From Syngnathus acus (Eukaryota; Chordata; Actinopteri; Syngnathiformes; Syngnathidae): 64,000 nt of DNA. Within the stretch, counting starts at the first letter, position 1, and each line of letters opens with the position of its first letter. A program made the translations under genes and the position numbers. The stretch lies in the NCBI RefSeq assembly GCF_901709675.1, contig NC_051108.1, forward strand, positions 4,252,631-4,316,630, given 5' to 3'. Below, one piece after another: positions 37,228-50,628 of this stretch. The notes below the pieces were generated by a model, which worked only from the letters and a program-made list of their open reading frames with translations, was not told the DNA's origin and made no database searches.

Positions 37228-37830
37228 TACCGTATTTTCCGGACTATTAGGCGCACCTAAAAACCTAACATTTTCTCAAAAGCCGACAGTGCACCTTATA
37301 ATCCGGTGCGCCTTATATGTGGACCAAATTCCTAAATTTAAACTGGCCCGAAGCATTGTGTCATAAAATCAATCATAAGTGGCCCGCTGAAGCCTATGAA
37401 TCATGAATAAATAAAACTATGGATCATTATTTTGTGATTAGAAAGTAATTTGTTGTGTCTGAAGTTGAAATAAAAAAGATGGAATGGAGAATGATTTGAT
37501 TTGGATTAAAAATCTGACATGATGCAACCTGGCCTGTTTACTGCAGTCACAAACACCAATATCACCCTTCTTATTCATACAACAATAACAACAATAAAAC
37601 AAACTTAATACATCTAATAAAAAATTCATTCAACTTTCATAAAATTGTTAATTTGTTATTATTTTAATCTTTAACTTTAACTTTTAAAGTTTACTGATCT
37701 ATCTGACTGTTTTGTTTTGTACTTATTAAAGTAACCTTTACATGTTTATTTTGTGTGTTATTAACATTATTGATATATTTAAAATGGGCCAGTCATTGAA
37801 GGTGCGCCTTATAGTCCGGAAAATACGGTA
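37228..37830. mobile_element. TA-MITE, mosaic or inserted copy (603 bp)
   Basis: The left part matches the 33371 subfamily up to about 37525. Unrelated AT-rich DNA follows. The right end carries TTTACATGTTTATTTTGTGT, typical of the long-core subfamily, and the terminal repeat AGTCCGGAAAATACGGTA. It looks like recombination between subfamilies or an internal insertion. Confidence 0.75.
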
Positions 37831-40800
37831 CTGTTCAATACTGGACCGTATTAAGGAATTTTTATCTGATATATTTTAATGCTTGTGACGGCATCATCCA
37901 GTTCATTGCACGGGAAACTAGCGCTGAGTAATTTTATGAAGGACACGAGGAGTGAGTGAGTCACATTTGGGGCAGATGTAGCAGCTACTGGATGTTTGCG
38001 TCAACTGCGATGATACAAAGTCACACTATTCCAGAACCAATCTCTCAAGGAGATTACCAGTGCAAATATATACACACACACACACAAAAAAAATAACTCA
38101 TCTTGTCTTAGTAACGACACATCAAACACATCATCCGCAAATTCAAACCGCACTAATCTGATTTTCTGTTCAAAACACTTAGACACACAGTCAGCATTTT
38201 TGGAGATTATAATTTGGCACAATATCAATTTTGCAATTAATACGTTGGCCTGGTTTTGATTTTTTTTTTTTTTTATAAATCAAATCAATCTGACTCTCAC
38301 CCATTGTGCAACACACACACCAATATTTATAAATAAACAACATAAGGAGCTTCCAATCAATCTCAGGCAGATATGGTGCTTGCACTTGGATCCTATTAGT
38401 GAAGATAATTTACTCACTGCTTTTAAAACCTCTTTCTGGCATTTAAACCACAAATGGAACACTTGATGGAAAGAAGAACTGTAATAGAAATTGAGATTGG
38501 ATTGGATCGTGTCTGTTTTTGATCTGGTTGTCGTCATCGAAGAAATAGCATCCTTCCAGTGCTGTTCTGTTCATTTTTAACGACAAATTCAAGTCCATCA
38601 TTTGTGATCAAACTGCTGCTAAAGCAACATTTGTGCCATTTACAAGCTTGCACTTTCCTAAAACACACCGCAAGCCACTTCCCTCTTTCTCCCAATCAAT
38701 AACTCTTATCGGTAAATTCAACGGTGCCAATGAGGTTTTCCAAGAATATTTTATTCTTTCCAATCCTCACAAGGTTATCCATTCGTGGACCCGTTCAAAA
38801 TTGCTTCAGAGTCACCCCCCCTCCCCCCTTGCACATTACCGCTCCCGTGTCCTCTGTACGTCCGCGATAGTGGCGCTAGCAAAACGATATCACGTTTCAG
38901 CCGGCCATGGAGCCTCACGGCCAGTTCTGCCTGTTTGCTGAGGGACTTCCAAAAATCCCAATGCAATATACTCTCAGTGAATCTAGGCAAGCCCACTAGC
39001 TCCTTTAGAACCGAGCAGAGTGTGTTAAACCTCACAGATAGTCTCTATATTTCTTTTCTACTATCAGTCTGTGATCTCTTTTTAAATATTTCTCCAGCTT
39101 TTTCTTGTTTGAAGTCACATGTACTTTTTTCCCCCCCCCCCGTCACTCTGCTGTGATAAATAACAGCTTGGCAGAGCGGCGGAAGAAACTACAAATGGAA
39201 AAGTTTGCAATTTTTCAGGGGATAAATTATGAGTTGGTTGTAAATGAGAGGAGGAATATCAATAAACCTTGGATAGCTGTCCAACTGAGCACGTTGTTTC
39301 ATTTATCATTCGAGCTGAGATGACGGGAAATTATTTTGATAAACTCACATCTAAGGGAAAATTATTTGTTAATACAGATGTTACATTCATTTCGTCATGG
39401 CTCTGGTGCAAAGACAGCTTGCTGAGCCTAAGGGAAAGATAAAACTGGCAAATGATTGTCTATGGCAGTGCTGTCAATACCCTTTCACGCAGATTCAAGA
39501 ATCAATTAGTGAGGTGCTAATTACTGCAGTCACACGCTTCAGGAAAGTGATGGGAGAGTGAAGGAGGTGGGACTCCGCTGTCTCTAAATCATTCAGCTGC
39601 AGTCTTCAAGGTCAGTGTTTGGAGCAAATGTGGCTAATAATGTCCCTGTGGCTTCAATGAAGTAGATTGACTCAAGTCACGTGGCGATAGACGCAAAAAA
39701 AAAAATAAAGAAAGAGAGGTCTGAGGTCCTGCCACCTGTTGTGACGGGAGACAATAATGAGCTCGGACTGAAGTCACTCAAAGGCCGGAGGGCCAATCGT
39801 TAGTCCACCTCATGATGTCACTGAGGATCCCATCAAACACGATTCATGACTCCTGTCTAATCCTGAGAGGTTTTTGTTGCAGTCGCTATGAAGCCAGAGA
39901 AAAACAAGAGTGACTAACTATGGGCTTCACGCATAAATTATTCTTCCACCCAGATGAAATTGTCTGCGTAAAGAACTTAACATTTAAAGAAATAACTCCA
40001 AATAATAGGAATTTAAAATAGAATTGCTGGATCAGCCTGTGGTGAGTCATTAATAGGATTAAGACGCTTTTATAATAATGAACATATATTTTTAATATAA
40101 TGTACATAGGATGTCAAATTTACTGTCAGTGAAGCAAAGCTATTATGTTGCAATGAGGCTATTGTCCTCTGTGAGTTGTAGCGTGCAAATTAATGAATAT
40201 ACAATGTTGGGAAAAATACTGTATCTTAATATTGTGGATTGAAAATAGGGGTGGGAATCAGCTAAACATTAAGGTAATGCGCTCACCACCTCCCACATCT
40301 CTATGGCAGCATGACAAATTGCACTGCCAACGCGAGATAAAAAAAAAAACATCCATCCGGGGTAAAAAGAGGTCAGAGAAGATAGTAGAAAGCTTTGAAC
40401 GTTTGAATTCCAAAAAAACAATCCTTAGGTGTTGCCATCAGAAGTGAATCGTGGAATAAACATCGGTGGAGTTAGTTTGCAACACAAGGCCAAACCTACC
40501 CTTGCTTTAGTAGAATAAATCATACAACCTCCTACAGATATCAAATGTGCTTTTTTAATACATAGTATAGAACGACGAGTCTTTTAAATTCATTGTTCAT
40601 AACTGCTGAGACAACACATAGCCTTGCAGCGCACTCCAGCGCCACCTCCATCTCTCGAGTACGTTGAGGGGAAACAAATACTGAAATTTGTAGTCATTTC
40701 ACTTGCACAGTGAAGAAAAAGATTGCTCTTGCCCTTTTTATACTCCTGGGTAAATTCAGAGGTGTTATGATTAAATATATTTCAGTGAGAATGTACTATA

Positions 40801-41067
40801 AAAGCTGTGTAAGGGCAGTGTTGAATTGGGAATGATTGCATATAGGTGAAAATGTCATCAGGACGATGTATAAAATCTCTATAATTCATTTAAAAAAAAA
40901 AAAAAAAATACCATATTGTTGTAAGTGATGATTTAACTCTCCACTCACCATCTATTTATGATGATATTTTAGGTCGGTAGTAAGTTGAAAGGTTAAGTGT
41001 TATTACAGCCACTTTGCCATTACATCACATCAATAGCTGTGCAAATACCAAGAGTCCTCCAAAGTGA

Positions 41068-41152
41068 TATTAATTAATTTATTACTATTATATATATCAT
41101 ATATATATGATTATATATTATTATTATTATTAATTAATTAATTAATTAATTA
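41068..41152. repeat. AT-rich low-complexity tract with TTAA/TAAT repeats
   Basis: ATATAT, TTATTA and AATTAATT runs occur in succession. Confidence 0.85.
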
Positions 41153-42673
41153 AGCAAGAGTGATGTACTCATGGAATCAGCTTAAATAGATGTAACATTG
41201 AGAATAAAAAAAATAAAATAAAAATATACAAGTAAAAAACCTAAAAATAAAAAAAAAAGGAAAAAAAATACAAATAAATGAATGAAATAGCTGTGCCATG
41301 TTTTTCCTTCCCTAAAGTCCAATTACAAAGTAGGAGAAGCCATCACCATGAAAAGAATGCTTTGTATCATCACTGGACATTTATGCCTTAAGCATATTTA
41401 AATTGTTCAACATATTTTGTACGAGGGTCCCTCGTTAGTGCATCATTCCCTGTCAAATCATCTCGTTAACATTTCTGCGTGAACATAAACTGGCTTTCAT
41501 TGACATGAAAATGCACATAAAGGAGTAAATAAGTCAGCATTAGCAAAAATTGAGAGGTGCAAGAAAAGACGCCCAGCGCTAAGCAGAGCTAAAATGTGGC
41601 GGCAAATTTCAACTCAAGCCATCTTAATCGAATAAACTGTTAGATATCTTTCATAAAAGTATCAATAGACCTTATACTTCATATGATAAGTTGTTAAAAT
41701 TGTTCAGACATGCTGCTTTTTCATCAAAGATGATGAAATCGGGCAGTGCACATTAGTAATGCAGATCCTCTCCTCAGCCCTTTCGCAGCCTGTCAAGCTC
41801 ATCTGCACCAATCGTGTTCAAATGTGCTGAAAATGAAACCCTTGTAGTGTAAAAAAAAAAAAAAAATGGAGTCCAAGAGAAATCTGTCTCAAATGTACTG
41901 GGCCAACAGATTTGAAGCCCCAATCAAAGATTGATTGATCAATGTGACAACAGACTGTCAAAATAGTCAATTTGTTTTTCCCGTGCCATCAAATACATGA
42001 ACAGACTATTGACAGTGAATGTAAAACAATTTAAAAAAAATCCAAAATACCTTGTCATCAGTATTATAGGCTATGAGGAATATTTGGTAAATTCATAGCA
42101 ATTAATCAATTGAGAGTCGCAGGTGTAACATAACACATTGATTCTTATTTATAGCTTAGTGTTGCGCAACACAATGAAAAGCAAATATATTGTTCTGATA
42201 ATAAACACTCCTCCCAATTGCCCTTGTAGAAGCTTATGTTGCAAGCAGTTCACATTACGTACCGACAAAACCGAAGTCGATAATGAAATGGAAGTCGATG
42301 ATCATGAGCAACAGCCCCCCCCCCCCCTGACTCTTTGAAATGTCCACATCGTTAACGACCATGTAAAAGGGTAATTAAATGTTAACTTGATAAATGTTCT
42401 TCAGAAGTGTGAAGACACTTAAAGAGAACCAGAAGGGGATCATTTAGCATTGACGCTTAAATCTCCAGCTGAGAGTTTTACTTCCTCTCACAGGCAACCA
42501 ACAAATGGAGTCAAATGATGCATGGCTCTATAATGCACTGTAAAGTATATTTGCTTATTTAGACGTTGGCATCGGGACGCGAGTCAGTAAAATAATATTG
42601 AAACGATAATCTACGGATGGTCTCAGCTCGTTGAGATCATTCAAGATGAGAAACAGTCCAAGACTGAACTCAC

Positions 42674-42917
42674 CGTGTCCAACTCGTAGCGAGGCCGGCG
42701 AGCGATACATGGACACAGGTGGCTGACGGTACCTGGACACTTGAGGGCCCTGTGAGTACTCTGGTTGGGGGAGGGCGGGGGACTGGGGGGATCCAGGGGT
42801 AGGAGACAAGAGATGGAGGTCTGAGGAGCCAAAAGCTGAGCTGAGCACCGTCCATCCAACTGTCCAAAGCAACATCCAGAACAGGTGGCCCTCCACAGCT
42901 TTTCCTTTGGGGAGCAT
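42674..42917 (-). CDS. nrxn3: neurexin-3 beta-specific first exon (start codon and signal peptide)
   Basis: The exon opens with ATG at 42917-42915. An in-frame TGA two codons upstream (42923-42921) makes this the only plausible start in its frame. It encodes 81 codons plus one base and ends at a CACG/GTGAGT donor. Residues about 12-30 (LFWMLLWTVGWTVLSSAFG) look like a signal peptide. A Pro/Ser-rich linker follows, ending in SMYRSPASLRVGHG, which corresponds to the conserved SIYRSPVSLRGGHA tail of mammalian beta-neurexin-3. The phase-1 end joins the exon at 25101 to give [11 protein letters not shown], exactly the beta junction of the family. Outside the last 16 residues the sequence is unlike the mammalian His/Ser-rich beta N-terminus, so only the tail and layout identify it. 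The length is close to the human one. Confidence 0.9.
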
Positions 42918-43330
42918 GGCTCACGCCCCCACCCCTTCACGACGATTCAAAAGAAAAAAAAAGGAGGAAAGTCCACAACAAAATGAAGACTCCAATTGAT
43001 GGGAAGTGGAAGATCTTCGCTTTGAATCCCAAACTATCTGTGGTGATGAGAGCATAGACGGGTTTTCTGTGCCTATGAGCCGCTAGCGGCACCTGGAATG
43101 GGTTCCCTGCGCTCCTTTCTTCACCTGCGGGCAGAATGAGGAGCGAAGGGGGAAGGGAGGGGATCGAGCCTTCTGCCAGTCTCGCTTCGCCACTGCGCTG
43201 CTCCACTCTGTCAAGCCACTGATATCACACAGCGAGACCGGGGAGGAGGGAGGGATGCAAGGAGGAGAGGAAAGAGAGAGAGAGAGAGACGGGGAGCCCC
43301 ACACGCTCCGGCACAGGCAAACTGTCAAGA
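42918..43330 (-). promoter_or_regulatory. nrxn3: probable beta-neurexin-3 5' UTR and internal promoter region
   Basis: This stretch lies immediately upstream of the beta start codon in transcript direction. It is richer in G and C than the surrounding intron, with a purine/pyrimidine-skewed tract and a GA run at 43273-43289. Beta-neurexins are transcribed from an internal promoter just upstream of their first exon, so 5' UTR and promoter are expected here. I saw no clear TATA box, and the transcription start cannot be placed from sequence alone. Confidence 0.55.
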
Positions 43331-43878
43331 TTTTTATCTCAATCGTCTCCGCAGCAGAAGGCTGGCTATGGTTCGCCTAATCCGACGCGTTTCACTTTTG
43401 TGAAGTTTGGACAATATTTACTGAATTACTGGACTCCCTTTTCTACCAGCACTTTTTTGTTTTACAGATCTAATCCAAAAGAGATGACAACGCGGAGCTA
43501 AGATAAGAAACAATGAAGACGGAGCGAGATGTGAGGGGATGATAAGTGAGGGCTCAGGTGAATTTAAGTGAGGATGACGGGACGGAGAAAATGAAGGAAG
43601 TGGCAAGTGGGCCAGCTCATGCAAATCCTCCTCGAGGGTGCGGGAAAATCAAGGTATTGGGAAGCCATTGCAGAAGAGTGGCCTACTCGGAGGAGAGGCG
43701 GAGCGTGCAAAGACAGCTGGGATTAAAAAGAATGACAAGTCACGATTGAAACTGATAGTGTTCTCTGAAGCTCATTTGAAATGAACAAGATGTCGCTTCA
43801 TGACAGCATCTTTATTTTTGATGGCTCTCAAATGGCCTATTGAAAAAAACTATCCAGGAAAGAACATCAAAATAAAAG

Positions 43879-43993
43879 TACCGTCATTTTCAGAGCCGCA
43901 CTGGACTATAAGTCGCACCAGCTAAAACTTGTGATTCCGGGTTCAAAATTTGCAAAAACAAAAGTCGCGGCTTATAGTCCGAAATTTACGGTA
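43879..43993. mobile_element. TA-MITE, GGACTATAAGTCGC subfamily, short copy
   Basis: It is 115 bp with ends TACCGTCATTTTCAGAG and TAGTCCGAAATTTACGGTA. The interior is GACTATAAGTCGCACCAGCT. It lies about 550 bp upstream of the beta 5' region. Confidence 0.8.
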
Positions 43994-46450
43994 ATGTGGA
44001 GGGGAAAAAAAACGTTTAATCGTGTCAAAAAAAATATTTTACTGTTAAATATTTTATTTGATATTTTCAAATATATGATTTTCTCAGCCCCCTCCCCACC
44101 CTTTGCATTAGTCAAGCCCTCTTTGGCCCTAGAAGAAAAAAATCCCTGGAGCCGTGCCAGAGTAGAAGCAAGTAGCCGTCCGCTGTGACCACTTATTGCT
44201 GAGTGAGGCGGAAGAGGAGATGGCTAAGCGCCGGCAGCAATGCGCGTGCACTCGTCTGCTGACGTCCAGCCCACTGGTCACTGACAAGCTAACAAAACCA
44301 AGGTTTGTCATTGGCCCATCACAATGTCTTGCCGGATGAGAGCTGTCTGTAATTTTTCTCCCCCACATGAGCTAAAATAACAGAGTGCATCAGCCTGACA
44401 GTCTTCAACCGCTGCAATGTAAGATAATGTTAGTGTATGTTTTCATTTATATTTAACATGACTGCGGTTTACACATTTATGAGCTCGGCTTAAAACGATC
44501 TGACTAGTTATTGAAACGATTGAAGTATCCCGATGGCCGAGTAGTTATGGTGTAAAATATCAGATGCAGTGTGATGATGGACAATTGTCTGCTTGGAGAA
44601 AATAAACCTTAATCCGCAAGCTCAATATGTTTTTTGTGCATTAGTCAGCCTGTTCCTTGCTGTTATTTATTTCAGAGAGCACTCTTATCTGAGACACCCA
44701 CAGGCACAGTAATTGTGGTGCGTGTTGGGAGCAAAGAACACAGGGATAATGTTTCCTGGGCAAATGAGCGACAATGGAAAGAAGACATTCTGACATCCAC
44801 TGGTCCATGTAAGAGGAAAAAAAAAAAAAAGAACAGCGGCATCTGAGAGAATTCATACAACACACAAACACTGTGACTGTAGCCATTGCCCATTGATGTA
44901 TTACATCTCAGACTATGTAATGGAGGGTGATGTAGTGATGGGAGTTTGAATACAAAGCAGATTTGTAGAGTGAGTCCAAGCAAATGACATTTTTATCAAT
45001 TATTGTTTGGTGAATTTAAAATGTAAATGTTCTAGGATTGACCCCTGCGGAACACCATGTTCCACCAATATAAATTTAAACCTACCGAGTGTATATAAAC
45101 TATATTAATTTTTTTCTGTTCAGAAAATAATCTTGGCAGTGTTTATTCTTTCACTGACTAGTCAGGATCAGTGCTAATTAGCGCTTTACACTTGGTGGTG
45201 TGTCTGTGTGACAGCTTAAATCTGTTTGGCAAAACAACTCAGTGTCATGGAGTGGGCACACAGTAGAGGATGGATTAAAAACTCTTTAATTCAATTAAAT
45301 ACACAACTTCTGAGTCATCAGTCTGCAAAAAAAACAAAAAACATACTGCAGAGGACCGCGTGCACAAACTGCAACACAGATCTGATGGTCACATTTGAAA
45401 TGCCTGTGAAAATTCTATTAATAAACCTGATAACTAAAAATACAAACGCCAGCTTCAGCATTGGGTAAAGCCAGACACTCTACAAAGACTATGTCAAATA
45501 CAGTAACAATGGGTATACTGCTTTTAAGACTTTCTTCAGTGCGTGTTCACATCAATGAATTGGGAGGGTAGCGTCCCCCCCGCAACGCAGCAGTTCTCAC
45601 ACAAAGAAAAATGTGCTTTCCAAAATTCACCTAATACGAAAGGGACCCAATAGAATTCCATTGGCATTCAGTGACTGCCGCAATGTTTATCACAAGGTTA
45701 ATATCGCTAATGCCCTCTGTTTTGTGTTGAAGCACATCTGCAACTAATAGCTTTCCTCTCCTTTCATTTCTACACATGCACGTTGGACTCGTCCACTCAC
45801 CACAAAGGTGCAGTAATCCAATCCGTCGCACCAGGACTGCACCCTGACATCCTTAATAATGAATGAATCATAAAAACAAAACTGACATGCAGCAATTCAA
45901 ATGGATTAAAAATGCAGCAAATAAAATGAATAAATTATAAAAGGCCACCGAGCACCTCGTAGGAGGACAACATGGGGGGAGAAGCAAGCTAAGGTAAAAG
46001 AAAAAAAAAAGACTGGGTCAAAGCAGTTACCACAACCAAGGTCACTTCACCACAAGAGTATTATGTTTACCTTACAGCGTGACCTTTTACCTATAGCAAA
46101 GACTATAAGATAACGAGAAAAATCCATTTTAGTGACCTCTATCACCGGTAGAGTAAAAATAAATATCCTTATGGTACTGGCCAAGCAATTTAGATGCAAT
46201 GAATAAGGATAAAATATTGATGCTGTTGTTTTGAGTGAGAGCCGTAAAGATGTTTGCTTATGATGTGTTACAGCGTTGGGAAAAAAAAAAAATCATTCAC
46301 AGCTGGAAAATGCTCGCTTAGCTGCGTTACACTTTCACATGTTTGCTATGCATGAGAAATACAAAAGTGCACTCAAGGAATGAAGTAGTACAAGCAGACG
46401 ACGGACAAGATGAAAATAAATTCGGATTATTTTGCTTCCATTTTTGTCCC

Positions 46451-46600
46451 AACTGATTGTTTATAGATGATTATTCCCGATCATGCTAATGATATCTCAC
46501 TTTGGAGTTTTTCCACAAGACCATCAACTGATTGTTTATAGATGATTATTCCCGATCATGCTAACGATATTTCACTTTGGAGTTTTCCCACAAGACCATC
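46451..46600. repeat. 75-bp direct tandem duplication
   Basis: Units 46451-46525 and 46526-46600 both begin AACTGATTGTTTATAGATGA and end CACAAGACCATC. They differ at only a few positions, so the duplication is recent. Confidence 0.93.
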
Positions 46601-47591
46601 TGAGGTGAGCTTGTTCACTTGCCGGCTAAAAGTCAAACTGGACCTGGATTTAACACCATTGGACTGTACTTCCTCAGGAAACAACACTTCATATGAAGTA
46701 CCACAGATACTCATCTCCTGCAAAGTTCTACCACACACACACACAAACCCCCACACCTCTAGAAAGAGTAATGAGGAGCATGGACTGTGCATCAAAACAC
46801 ACCTAACCGAGCAAGCAAACAGATGCCGGTTAGAGCAGGTCCCAATGCATCGCAAAGCTACGCCTGCTCTCACTCTCAGTGCATCCTAACTCAGAGCGCT
46901 TTATATGCAGCAGGGGAGTTTCCAGAGGATGATGTAATGCTAGAATTTGTAGCATCTCAGCATTTTATTAGCTCCATCGTACAAATGTAGAGTCGAATGC
47001 ACTAGACCTTTAATAATCTTAAAATGTAATGCGCCCTGATAATGATATCACGCTTCACCAGATGGGTATAAATTAAAAGGGAAGAGTTTTTTTTTTTTTT
47101 TTAATTACCCCAGGGTAGCTGAATATTGGTCATTCTGCCCTTGTGAGGCTCTGCAGAGAAGCGATAAAATTCAACCACCAGGCCCCTTTGACCACAATCC
47201 AGACTGCCTTCTTTCTTCTCCTTTTTTGGGTTACCTGTGCACTGGTCCAATTAAAGTTGGCTTAGCTCACCACTAGGCATGCTGGGAAATAGTGACATTT
47301 CACACAGGGTGCTCTCATGAATATGAGGTGGAGTAATTAAAGCTGTAAAGAGCTCTGTAAAGATTCGGGAGTCATTTTGAGGTGAAATGAAAGGAGAACG
47401 GGGGGGGGGGGGGTCAAGTAGACAGCCCAATTAAGATAGAAAGACAAGTTCAAGCAGTGCACCCGGCACAATATGGATTTACAAAGCGGAGAGGTTATAT
47501 GATTCAATTCAACAGGATGTCAAACTTTTTTTTTTTTTTCCGCTCAAGCAAGTGTTTTTCAAACAGCAATGCTATCAAAGTGGTTGTGAAA

Positions 47592-47809
47592 TACCGTATT
47601 GGTCCGAATATAAGACGGTGTTTTTTGCATTGAAATAAGAGTGGGGGTCGTCTGACATTCGGGGTCTAGACATTAAACCCATTCACAACGCTAGATGGCG
47701 CCAGATATCTTTAAAGCGAATGCTGAACTTAACTCCCCAGGCCAAAGCGAACCCCTGTCACAAAGAAGAAAAATAATCAGGGTCGTCTTATATTCGGGCC
47801 AATACGGTA
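47592..47809. mobile_element. TA-MITE, GGTCCGAATATAAGAC-type ends
   Basis: The terminal repeats are TACCGTATTGGTCCGAATAT and the inverted ATATTCGGGCCAATACGGTA. The outermost TACCGTA is shared with the other group, but the sub-terminal sequence differs. It is 218 bp with no coding capacity. Confidence 0.85.
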
Positions 47810-49348
47810 ACTTTTACCGACCAACTCGGTCCAAACTGAATCCTGACTTTATATGCAAGATGCATAAGATAAAAAAAGTGTCAATATTTCAGCTGTGGCT
47901 AATGGAGAAGCTACACGTGGCTAAAATAACTCGGGACATTGTTCGTTTTTCTTCGCCAGCTCTGGCTAGCCTAAGTGCAATCCCTGATGGGCCTTGATGA
48001 AGGCAATCAAGCCTGAGCAGGAACATCTGCTTGAATGTCTCTCCACATCGCGCATGCTGACGACAGCTTTAGGCTTTTAAACAGACACGAGCTTTCATAT
48101 CCTTGCATGTTTGCTGCTTTTCTCCATCCGGGAGAAAAAAGAAGAGCTGTCTAAATTCATGTAAACACTAAGCGCATACACGACACCCGTAAACACCACA
48201 CTGGAAGTCGTCACACTGGTATGACGACCCAAATTGGACTTTTTGAACTTGATTTGGATTAATATGCTCTGTACCACTGTGTGAATTATGTAATGAAATA
48301 ATTATTAATAGGAAACTGTTAATTGGTGTTTTCACAAGTTCTAAAGCGGCCATGATAGGGTTTGATTTTTTTTTTTTTCTACATAAATTCATCTGTTAGC
48401 TATTTTAGTGTATTTTGCCTCACAATGTGATAATTCTAAATAGAAACCTACTTCTTAAATATTTGTCACCCCCTTTTAAAATGCATACACGGGAATCTGA
48501 ATATTGGCTCTAATAATTTAGGCGATTCATATTCAGAGATCAACCCAAAAAAATCCGTTTTCACGGTGGTCCGATCAAATTCCGTTTTGAATGGCAGCTG
48601 AATTTCCTTCGACAGCAACTTCTCAAAAAAACAAAAAAGTACCATCAATTTTACCTCATCGTTTGCCACGTAGAAGAGCAATTAGACGAGCTCTAGTTTG
48701 CTACTCAATTATCGCTGTAATGGAAGGAGAGAATGGCATTTAATTAGTTGGCCCCAGGATTAGACATATTGCACCACAGAGGTAAATGGATTTAATGTTG
48801 CAAGGATAAATGGAGTCTGTGCAACGATGTGCGAATCTTTGCACGTGTGCAGCGGCTGTAACGAAGTGTCACAAATCGCTTGATACGTCGTTCTCGGTCT
48901 TGTGTCTCAATTTGCCACGTGGATTCATCGCATGACATTAAACACAAATCACAAATGCCTGTGTTAAGTGAAACACGTTTGGAAAGTGGCTGCTATTGTA
49001 AAGAAGATACCCTAAAATAGTATGTTCAAACTTTTAGCAAATCAGGCACCGAATCATTTTCATTTTTTGTTTTATGAATTTAATATGAGTAAAAGAAAAA
49101 GACGGATACGTCTTGCACTTTGTGACAAGCGCATTAATCGGTCTTCAAATCTGGGTTTGAAAAACTACTGGGAACACTGTGCTGTCAAAAGCGGTTATCT
49201 AGTTCATCCCCAATTTCTCCTCCCCTGCGTTCTAAGTCACGGTTGCCTCACCAAAACTTTTTACTTTTGATCTTTTCTGGATTACTTGATTCAGCATGTA
49301 TCCCGTACATATTTCTTTAGTCCATTCTTATACAAGTATAAGCGATGG

Positions 49349-49648
49349 TACCGTATTTTCCGCACTATAAGGCGCACCGGATTATAAGGCGCACCTTCAC
49401 TGAATGGCCCATTTTAAAATTGTGTCCATACATAAGGCGCACCGGATTATAAGGCGCACCTTCAATGAATGGCCCATTTTCAAACTTTGTCCATATATAA
49501 GATATATACATTTGGCCCGCGGGCCGGACTTTGGGCACGCCTGCTTTAGTGGCTCAATATTGGTCCATATATAAGGCGCACCTGATTATAAGGCGTTTGA
49601 GAAAATTGGAGGTTTTTAGGTGCGCCTTATAGTGCAGAAAATACGGTA
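49349..49648. mobile_element. TA-MITE, composite subfamily
   Basis: Both ends are present. The interior contains TTGGCCCGCGGGCCGGACTT and GGGCACGCCTGC. A deletion has removed the ACTGTCGGC block present near the right end of other copies. Confidence 0.88.
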
Positions 49649-50370
49649 CTCTGATTGGGGGAGGGAATGATAGTGACAATAAAGACATTAGCAGTGGCGT
49701 TTTTTTCGTTTAGGAAACCACCATGTCCTGTCTCATAAATAAAGACAAGAATCCATTAAGACTAAGAAGGTGTATCCATTCTCCCTCGTCTCTCATTATT
49801 AGTCCATCTGCATCCATTGACGTATACATTCCTCACGGCAAGGCCACGCAGGGCCAATCAGAATGTCGAGAGTGGGCATGTTTCATCGCAACAGCCTGTC
49901 AATACAGCGGGTCCTCACCTTGATGAGGTCATAAAGATAACGGTGGAGCAGTCATTTGGGAAGCGCATACTTTGGAGACTCAGCGGGATTCTTGAACGGA
50001 TGCCAGATGCTCGACGCTCGTGTTTACCCTCGTCATTCTTCAGACAGCTTTTTTTTTTCTTAGCGGTGGTCACAATAAAAGCCTGTGCTTCTTGAGCTGG
50101 AAAATGCCCTCTTGTTCTGCCCACACACTCACAGAAGCTGAGCTGAGAAGAAAATCAGCTTCTCCTTGCATGTCGACTCGCATGCCTGTCTTTCTGTGCA
50201 AGCCGATGCTCAATCATTGATGAGGCCAAGTTCTCTGTTATTCATGAAATCACCATAGGATTAAAGAAGAAGCATCGGTAAGAACTTTTAAAAGATAGTT
50301 TGCTGCTCCATCACACCAGACTCTAAAACAAAGTGTCTATTTTTTTATTTTTTTTTGTGGGTGGATTGAG

Positions 50371-50628
50371 TACCATCATTTCTGGACTATATAAGGCATA
50401 CCCAAATAAAAACCGCACCAGCTAAAATTCGGGGAAAATCCTCTTTAGTTCACATACAAGCCGCACTGGACTATAAGTCGCATGTTTAATTTCCATATGT
50501 AAGAGAATATCCACAAATCATACAATATCATAAAAATTCAAGATCCAAGAATTTTTATTCGCCATGTTTGGGCGAATCAGGAAAAAAATCATGAAAAAGT
50601 AGCGGCTTATGGTCCAGAAAGTACGGTA
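50371..50628. mobile_element. TA-MITE, GGACTATAAGTCGC subfamily, diverged
   Basis: The ends are TACCATCATTTCTGGACTAT and TGGTCCAGAAAGTACGGTA. The interior has GCACTGGACTATAAGTCGCA and ACCGCACCAGCTAAAATTCG. It is an old copy. Confidence 0.78.

Larger units (their letters stand above)
25102..42673 (-). other. nrxn3 intron between the beta exon and LNS6
   Basis: This is 17.6 kb of intron with no recognised exon. It carries a palindromic element next to the LNS6 acceptor, two hAT-like MITEs, seven TA-MITEs, a long AC microsatellite and AT-rich low-complexity DNA near 36.2 and 41.1 kb. Confidence 0.7.

Noticed and set aside
42641-42940. Alternative minus-strand frames over the beta-neurexin exon
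   Set aside because: Only the frame starting at 42917 gives the SMYRSPASLRVGHG tail and the correct splice phase.
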